NCBI RefSeq assembly: GCF_022965805.1
Contig: NC_133118.1
Span: 5,921,057-5,985,056, forward strand
DNA from: Primulina eburnea
Taxonomy: Eukaryota > Streptophyta > Magnoliopsida > Lamiales > Gesneriaceae
Length of the DNA: 64,000 nucleotides
Direction: 5' to 3'
In this document: positions 56,990 through 64,000 of the stretch, piece by piece
Layout: each line of letters begins with the position of its first letter
Numbering within the stretch: position 1 is the first letter of the stretch
The notes under the pieces: generated by a model
The model's database searches: none
Seen by the model: only the letters and a program-made list of their open reading frames with translations
Told to the model about the DNA's origin: nothing
Position numbers and translations under genes: made by a program

Positions 56990-58160
56990 ATTGAAGCTAG
57001 CGAGGTTGGTGTACTTTTGAAATACATAGGAACCAATACATTGTAGTCAGATATTCACCATTTGCCTACGGGTGAAGATATCATATGTGGTCTGATAAGT
57101 TAATAGTGCAAGGAATCTATAGCTGAAGTAAGAAATGTCATTTTGGAAAGACGTTTCCTCAATTACACATGTCATGTTACTATTATTACGCAAGGATATA
57201 TCACATCGTTATCAAATTAATTTGCAACTCTCGATATACCAATGGTTGCGGATTCGATCGGGATATATGAGTTGAATGGACCATAATGTAGCTAACCATA
57301 ACTTAACTTAAAGATCTTCCATGCACTATCAATGATACCAAGAGGATCACGGGGCGATGCTACTAGACGTTCTTACCGTGATTCGATGGATCCAATAAGA
57401 CATGAGTTCTGACATTCTTGATCAATGGGTTGATGAAAATAATGAGACTTATTAAGATAAGCCCGGATAATAATAAATGTTATTCTAAATCACATGAAGT
57501 TGTGAACCCAATGGTAACTATATCTCTGAATCATTGTGGATCACACAAGTATCGGATTCTATTAACCCGTTGAGATAGTCAAATTTAAGGAGTTAAAATT
57601 GGGACTGTAGTTTGATGGAGTTCAAACAGATCGCTTATAAAGGAGTTTATAAGGTAATTCTATATAATAGAAGAAGTGGAAGCTAGTTAATTTTCTGATT
57701 AAGTGAGTAGAGTGGAAAATCTATTTTGGTGATGGAATTCACAAAACTGACAGCTGCCAAAATTTTACACAGATTTTGGCAAACAAAATTTGCTACTCTC
57801 CTCCCTCAAAAATTCGGCCACCCCAATTTTTAGAAAGAAAATTTATCCCACTTCCATAGAGACATCATCGTCGGATTTCTGGAAATCGGGAGATCCAAAC
57901 TCAACGCAAATTCGTGTAAGATTTCTAGTGCAGTCTACACGTGGAACCGAGTCTCCGATCGTAGGTTTGATTAGGCGATCAAATGAGGGAGAGTCGTTCG
58001 AAGAGACTTATAAGAAGGACCAACTCCGCTAATCCGAAGTTGTTTGGAGTCCATTGTTAAATACGTAAAGGTAGAAATATATAAACACCCTATGAATGTT
58101 TTAAATCATACGATGCCTACTGCATTTTCGGTGCGAGAAAATGGCACTGCAAGATTGTGA
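56990..58160. repeat. Decayed partial copy of LTR F
   Basis: It aligns with LTR F from about 52957 to its end: TTGTAGTC.G.TATTCACC, CTACGGGTGAAGATAT, CGGATTCTATTAACCCGTT, TTAGGCGATCAAA, GTTTGGAGTCCA. The 54030-54450 part of LTR F is largely absent. The left end is truncated and no TSD is visible. Confidence 0.75.
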
Positions 58161-58265
58161 CCTCCCGATTCCTTATAAAAGCTTTCTTATTTTACCTAAA
58201 AAGGTGGTCATAAGGAAAAAAACTTACTATGATTTTCAAACCAAAACTTCTTCCCACTACGATGT

Positions 58266-58803
58266 AATGTTAATGCAACCTAATTGATCATGCAATGTAG
58301 ACATGCAAATTTACCAGTCGCGCTCCATCTAGAAAACATCGAGTATGCCGGAAAATGACTAATTGTCCATAACAAGACAACATGCAACATAAAATTGGTT
58401 TTACTTTCAATACCACAAGTCTCCACCCCTTTACTCCATAGTTCCTTAAGCTCAAGAATCAGAGGTTGCAAGATAACATTTATCTTGTCTTTTGATTTCT
58501 TTGGACCAAGTACAAGAATAGTAATAAACAAGTATTCGTCTTTCATGAAAATCCAAAGGAGTAAGTTATATGGTATTAATAGAACTAACCATGATGAATA
58601 TTTCTTTCCTGATTGAGCAAAAGGCTGATTTCATCAGTTAAAACTCCTAACTTCACATTACGTGGTTCAATTGCAAAAGAAAGATATTTATCATCTAAGT
58701 GCTTATATGCAACAGATTCAGATGGATGACACATTATATCTTCCCCACGTACATGCTCATAATGCCACCTCAGGTGGTTGGCTGTATCAAGATAAACAAT
58801 TTC
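58266..58803 (-). pseudogene. CACTA (En/Spm) TNP2-type transposase fragment
   Basis: Minus-strand reading gives DTANHLRWHYEHVRGEDIM, HPSESVAYKHLDD, FAIEPRNVKLGVLTDE, then after frame breaks FLFITILVLGPKKSKDK-like sequence, LELKELWSKGVET, and LWTISHFPAYSMFSRWS with a final CLHC. This is the central part of the Transposase_21 family. One or more frameshifts and a stop near 58575 break it; both ends of the gene and the CACTA termini are missing. Confidence 0.85.
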
Positions 58804-59395
58804 AGAAGTAACATGATTATTTCAAGTACAACTAAGGTGAGTGCTGTATGAAATTTATTCCTTAAATTGGACAATTTTTTGAAGGTATATGTATTTTCTT
58901 CAATCCGAAATTAGTATTGTTTTCATCTAATACGATGCATGCCTAATGGTCTATGAATGATCTTGCAATCATCTCTTTAAATATGGTCGTTCATGGTCCA
59001 TAAACACAAGTTAATTGTGTATGGAATCATGGTTACTCCACAATATGCATATTGAAGTCATAGTCTAACAAAACAAATGTTTGGTATCATATTTTATGAA
59101 TCAACTTTCATTTTAAAAAGAACAATAAAATATTGAGTTGTAAATGAATATGAATCCTTTCTTTAGATGGAAATTCAATGATAATTTTGAAAAAAAAGGG
59201 CAATGATAGATATTCAGTATGAAACCTAATGCTTAGGGATGGGCATTTGAGTCCCAACCGGAATCAGATCGTATAGGATATTTTAAGGATTTTTCGGAGT
59301 TGGATGGAGCTCGAACATGATAAAAATAAGTCGAACCAGATTCGGATTGTAGTTTCTTATACTATTGAGTAATTCTATAACCAATATTAATTTTA
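58804..59395. other. AT-rich sequence without a gene
   Basis: GGGATGGGCATTTGAG near 59238 could be the end of an old TIR element, but no partner end is seen. Confidence 0.3.
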
Positions 59396-60045
59396 TGTTA
59401 AAATATTGTTATTACCCTTAAATTTTGATGATCGACAAAATCATAATAACATTTAATTGTTTCAGGAATCAATCACAATTTATCTTGTAGTACAGGAACA
59501 CTTCAACCGCTTGGATCTCAACCGCTTGCAGCAGGTTGAAGAATTCAACTATTAGATGTTTTCCAACAGGTTACTTAAAGGCTTCAACCACTTCATTTAA
59601 AAGAGCTATTTATGGAACACGTAGTGAAGAACATTCTCTGACCGGTTCAGGACATTCAATGGTTTTGCACCATAAATTCAACCATATCTTGCTCCAGTCT
59701 CGATAAAGATTTACATTAATGTCACTATCCTAAAATAAAAAGATCGTTCAAATATCCTACAAGTTCCGATGAAGCTAACAGTTACTACAAAAAGGATATC
59801 TAACAGCAACTCTTAAGATGAACTAGATTCAAACTTGCACAAACAAAGATTACATTAAATGTTTTAGCAGCTCATAGTGACACATCACTTGACCGCTACA
59901 GGTTTACGTTACATACCCTTTGCCGACCGTTGGACTGATAGTCTATATAAATGAAGAGTTGAAAAATGCAAAGCACCCCACTGACTTTTGCATACGACAT
60001 ACAAGCTTTTCAACCGCTACATTGCCACGTCACTAAGATTGCATT
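59396..60045. repeat. Truncated sibling of solo LTR A
   Basis: It starts TGTTAAAATATTGTTATTA and follows LTR A through ACTTCAACCGCTTGGATCTC, GGACATTCAAT and GGTTTACGTTACATA, then breaks off near 60045, at the place where another LTR-like sequence begins. Confidence 0.8.
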
Positions 60046-60099
60046 TATTTAGCTTGTAATCATGGGCTTCAATTTAATTTCCTATTTACTAATTCGTGA

Positions 60100-61915
60100 G
60101 GCGTTTAATTCTCGAATTAATTCAAACTTTAATATTTTCTTCCCATATTTTAAAAATTTAGTATTATTACCTAAAATACCATCGTGAACCATGAACTGAA
60201 CCCCGTGGACCATGGCTCGACCCTTTTTCCTTTTCTTAAGATTAATTCGAACCTAAGATAAACCCTCGAGCCATCTTGCATTTTACCCGAGCCACACTCG
60301 AGCCACCTCGAGCGAACTCTTGACCTGCCCACCTATGGACCCTACTGACCCTCCTTGACCCATGCATGAGCCCCCAGCCTACGCACACAGCTCATGCACA
60401 CAAGAACAAGATGCCGCGCGAGTTCCCTCATGTCCAGTCGAGCCGACTCTAATTTTTCTTGGACCATGGTCGAGCCACCTCGATCCATCACCTGACCAAA
60501 CCTCCTAAGAACCCTACCGACCAGCCCTGACCCCTTGAACCAGCTCCTACACGCCTCACAAGCCCTGCGTACTGAGACACAAAAGTTATGCAAGTTTTCT
60601 CACGTTTTGCTCGAACCACCGTCAAGCCACCTTGCACCAGCTCTGACATGAACCTGACGATCCTCCCTAGACCCTACTAGACCAACCCTGAACACCCATG
60701 CCCTAGCCGCGAGCCCCCTTGGCCACAGCCACCTTATGCGTGCATTGGGGAAGGAATCCCTTTCGTGTGGACTCTTCCCCAGCCCAAGGACTCAAGCCCT
60801 GGCCCTGCTAGGACTCTTCCCCATCTTACCACGTCCCTCCCAGCCAACTAGCCCAACCCCTGCTGAGCCACGCGTCGCCAGCCCCCAAGCCGAGCCACCA
60901 TCATGCGTGTATGGCTTGGAAACCCTAGGCGATTCTCCTCCCTTGCCTTCCTCTCGATTTCCATCATGTAATTAGCCCTTAACGACTCTTTTCCCATCCC
61001 TATAACATCTACTAGTGGCAAACGTGTCCTTAGGAATCATAGCGTTTTTCAAACAAGCGTAAAATCGTCATATATTTGAAAATAATTGTTATATCATAAA
61101 TTTAATCGAACACATGTATTTTTCACGCAAATTTAATAAAAACAAGCTTAATATGGATTGAATGATGCATCAAAGGAATTTAGAAACGTGACTTTGAGTT
61201 TTAAAACGCTCGAATACGCGATCGTCGACGAGGGGTGTGAAGAAGAACGAACGGGCGATGGAGAATCCTTGTTTTCTTCCTTTGCAAATTTTGAATTTTA
61301 GAATGTGCAAAGTGTGTGAATTTCGGCTGTCCTCATGCTTTAGAAGCCTAGGTTTTTATTATATAGATTTTAATTTGCATGATAATGTGCTTTGGTTTTG
61401 GGCCTTAAAGTATAAGAGAAATTGTGACTACTCAATTTAGCTAAATTGAGTTCAATAACTCTTATTTAATTTAAACATAAAAGTTTATAAAAATTATTTT
61501 CCAAAAATAATATTTTTGATCTTTTAAAAACTACTCATTTGCCCAAAACCGGCTTCTCGGGTAAAAATCGAGCTCGTCTCGTTAAATAATTCGAACTCTA
61601 AAATTCTTAGGAAAATTAAATCATTTTTAATCATATTAAGAAGCCTTGAAAATATTTAGTGAAAAAAATTATTCTTGTCTTGATCGTCTCTGATTTCCTT
61701 TCCCCATCCTATTATCGAATATTCGGGTAAAATCCTTCAATTTCATGAAATCATGTCATATAATTATTTAATCATGCAATCATACCTTTAATCATTTAGT
61801 ATTCATCTATTAATCATTTAAAATCAACTAAATAAAAAAATTAAGCAAGTCAAATAATTTACATGCATGTGGTTTACGTAGGTTGGTTTTCCGGAAGTTA
61901 TAATAAAAGACCCAA
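60100..61915 (-). repeat. Diverged LTR-like copy of the LTR D family
   Basis: The same order as in LTR D: a C-rich zone of GACCC/GAGCC words (60180-60950), a CCTTTAACGACTC.TTTCCCATCC segment, a TGTGAAG..CGATGGAGAA block and a right part with ACATGCATGTGGTTTACGT (61861-61880), matching GCATGCATGTGATTCACGT at 55522-55541. Ends are not defined. Confidence 0.5.
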
Positions 61916-62165
61916 TTACGATAGCAGGTTGCATTCTAGTCACATGGAGACTGTTCCACGATATTGAGAAGTGATATGGACTAATGACATGCCACCCATT
62001 AATCTTGGGAAGAGGACAACACTACAGGAGGACGAGACTGATAGCCATGTGCAACCTCCTCGTCAAGAGTTTCATACTACTAGAGGATAGAAGAACTCTC
62101 TTAAAATTTTACCGGCTCGGCGTATATTTTTTGCTCATGACATCTTGGTCAAAGTACAACCTGTA
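61916..62165. other. Short unassigned segment
   Basis: Less AT-rich than its surroundings; small frames only, no recognisable protein. Confidence 0.3.
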
Positions 62166-63360
62166 GGAATTAAGTGGAGTGTATTCAATTTATAGTTTTG
62201 ATTACTTTTAATGACTTTTTCAAATAATAGACTTTTATGAATTTCACAGATTTTTATTGACTTTTACAGAATATCACATATTTATGTGGATTCATGTAGA
62301 CTTTTTGTAACATTTTTATATACTTTTGTGAAATTTTTTTAAATAAAATTTTATAAATTATGTACTTAATTATACCATATTATTTTTTATTAATTTTTTT
62401 GACTCAATGATTAAATTCACATATATAACATACTCAGTTTGAAATAGTTTTTCCATATTTATATTAATAAATAAATTTACTTATTTAAAAATTGAATCAT
62501 TTAATCACTACATATGTATATATGTGGGTTTGTATGTATGTTTGTAAAAATTTTAAAATACATCAATTGATTAATCTATAACTTTGTTTTTGAATTGATA
62601 ATATACATGTGAAAAGAATATTATTTAGTTTTGTGTGAAAATAATTTTGTATAAAAATATCGTTACTTACATATTAATTGAAAATGCTAAAAAATTTAAA
62701 AAATCATGGTTATTGCGAGGCTATTCAATTATTAAGAATTAATCGACATTTTTTGAATCATCTTTTATTATTATTGAATATTACATTAATTTGTATTAAT
62801 CATAAATTAAAAATCACAAAATCAATTCTAAAATTCAAAATTTTCTATGATATTAAAATAAATTTTTAAATGAACAATCAGTCAAAAAATAAAAAAATTT
62901 GAAAAAGAAAGATGAGAATATATATAGATATACACATCGAAAATTTGAGAGAGTGATAGAGATAGATGAAAAGAGAGAATATAAGAAGAGAGGTGGTGTG
63001 AAGCGACACAGAGAGAAATAAGTAGCTTTGTATATGAGTTAAAAGCTCTAAAAGTCCATTCAAATTTTTGGGTTGAATCAAAAACAATTTTTAACAATTT
63101 ATAGATGTACTTTAGGCTTTAATATTTGTATGCTAATGAATTCTATTAAGTTATTAAAAGATTATTGAAAGTTTGAACACCTTATAGACTTTTATAGAGT
63201 TTTTAAAAGTCAATATTGAATATCACTTGATTTTTTAAAATTCTATGAATATCTATTTTGAATACCACTATACTTCTATAGAGTATGTAAAAATCTTAAT
63301 TGAATATATTTAGATTTTTAAAATCTACAAAAATCATTAAAAATCAATAAATCTCCTGAT
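62166..63360. repeat. Very AT-rich segment with related ends
   Basis: Both ends (62170-62345 and 63150-63350) are dense in AGACTTTTAT/AAAAGTC and GTATTCAAT words in opposing orientation, which suggests an old foldback or MITE-like element. Precise terminal repeats and a TSD cannot be defined. Confidence 0.3.
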
Positions 63361-63748
63361 CGACGTTATACACCCGCATGAGATAACGAATTTGCCATAG
63401 TACAATGGAAGGAACGCTCACTATCGATTGCGCCTCTTCTTCGCTCTTTCTTGCTCACTTCTTTTCGGTAAGATTGCTAGCATTTTGTTCTTTAATCTGG
63501 TTAAGGTTCTCGTAATTATCTTCAGCGTTTCAGTGCTCTTGTTCTTCAATCGCGATTTCGCTTCTACTGCTAGGGTTTTGTCTTCTCTTCCAGAAGTTTG
63601 AAACTCTGCTGGTTCTAGTAACGTCGTGGGTATTGTGGTGTTATCTTTCTGTTTAAGTTTGTGTTGTGGAGTTATTACCTTCTACATCGCCTTCTTCTTC
63701 TCTGTTCTGAGTTATCTGTGCAGCTCAAGTGTTTGCTATATTGCCTCA

Positions 63749-64000
63749 ATGACGAAAGGTGGCACTAAAGCAAGTTCATCTTCTTCTGGGCAACATACCA
63801 GTAGGGAAGGCATAATCTCACCTGATATCGATGTTCAAACAGAAGATGAATAGTAATGGAGGGCAGAATTCTACTGTGATTGAGAATGATGCTATTCAAT
63901 CCAATTCCAATGCGGTTACTCCAAATGAAACAAGGGGCGTTGCCAACAAACCTCCACTGGATATTTCTGGACAGCACAACAAAGGTAATCGTGTTTCATA
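63749..64000 (+). pseudogene. N-terminal part of an unidentified Ser-rich protein, frameshifted, cut by window edge
   Basis: From ATG 63749 the frame gives MTKGGTKASSSSSGQHTSRE and ends at TAG 63853. Shifting frame just before the stop opens a continuous frame to the window end (SNGGQNSTVIENDAIQ, later TPNETRGVANKPPLDIS), of similar Ser/Asn/Gln-rich composition. One missing or extra base therefore probably separates two parts of one coding sequence, unless an intron does so. I do not recognise the family; the N-terminus of a copia-type Gag is one possibility, a host gene another. Upstream 63400-63740 is T/C-rich, like a 5' UTR. Confidence 0.35.

Noticed and set aside
60736..60975. Pro/Ser-rich plus-strand frame of 79 aa
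   Set aside because: It falls in the C-rich zone of an LTR-like sequence that recurs in the window; composition explains the open frame.
62166..63360. Well-defined MITE
   Set aside because: Ends share words in opposing orientation, but no exact terminal repeats or TSD could be fixed; kept only as a low-confidence repeat.

Overview
The window reads as nuclear DNA of a flowering plant. It is AT-rich and packed with nested LTR retrotransposons, solo LTRs, MITEs, (TA)n microsatellites and a tRNA-derived SINE. Introns have plant-type short GT-AG structure. The repeat families suggest a eudicot, possibly an asterid such as Lamiales; that is inference from repeat style only. Only one convincing host gene is present: a two-exon mitochondrial calcium uniporter (MCU) gene on the minus strand at 813-3148.

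Layout. 1-3.2 kb: MCU gene. 3.2-7.0 kb: inverted repeats, a broken Ty3/gypsy gag (minus) and LTR-like debris. 7.0-20.6 kb: a complete, very young 13.65-kb Ty3/gypsy element of the Tat type (TSD ATTAT; 711/712-bp LTRs differing by two substitutions and one indel) with an intact 1735-aa Gag-Pol on the minus strand. 20.6-22.2 kb: target DNA with two MITEs. 22.2-27.6 kb: three solo LTRs nested inside one another, each with a perfect 5-bp TSD, plus a 613-bp tandem duplication. 27.6-35.9 kb: LTR fragments, microsatellites, unclassified duplications and a SINE. 35.9-43.7 kb: a decayed, internally deleted Ty3/gypsy element (Tekay/Del-like, minus) whose left LTR carries an internal inversion and whose body carries a hAT-type MITE. 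44.7-49.8 kb: a truncated, decayed Ty1/copia element (plus) with a triplicated LTR tail. 50.5-55.6 kb: a Ty3-type solo LTR containing a 2405-bp solo LTR. 55.6-63.4 kb: LTR fragments and a CACTA (tnp2) transposase fossil. 63.7-64.0 kb: the start of an unidentified, frameshifted ORF cut by the window edge.

The most unusual system is inside the Tat element. The 7 kb between its gag-pol stop and its 3' LTR is a gene cluster on the opposite strand. It holds three tandem genes of about 140 codons; the second and third are clearly paralogous and the first is distantly similar. These are followed by a three-exon gene for a 753-aa protein with a region resembling the Pfam 'putative gypsy type transposon' (Transposase_28) family. 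Each of the four has its own TATA box, and the upstream sequences look like diverged copies of one promoter module associated with GC-rich palindromic minisatellites. A six-copy, hairpin-rich 102-bp array lies where the antisense cluster and gag-pol converge. A second recurring theme is arrays of perfect or near palindromes (GCGCATATGCGC, or hairpins built on CGCTCGGGCG) in the U3 part of the Tekay-like LTR families.
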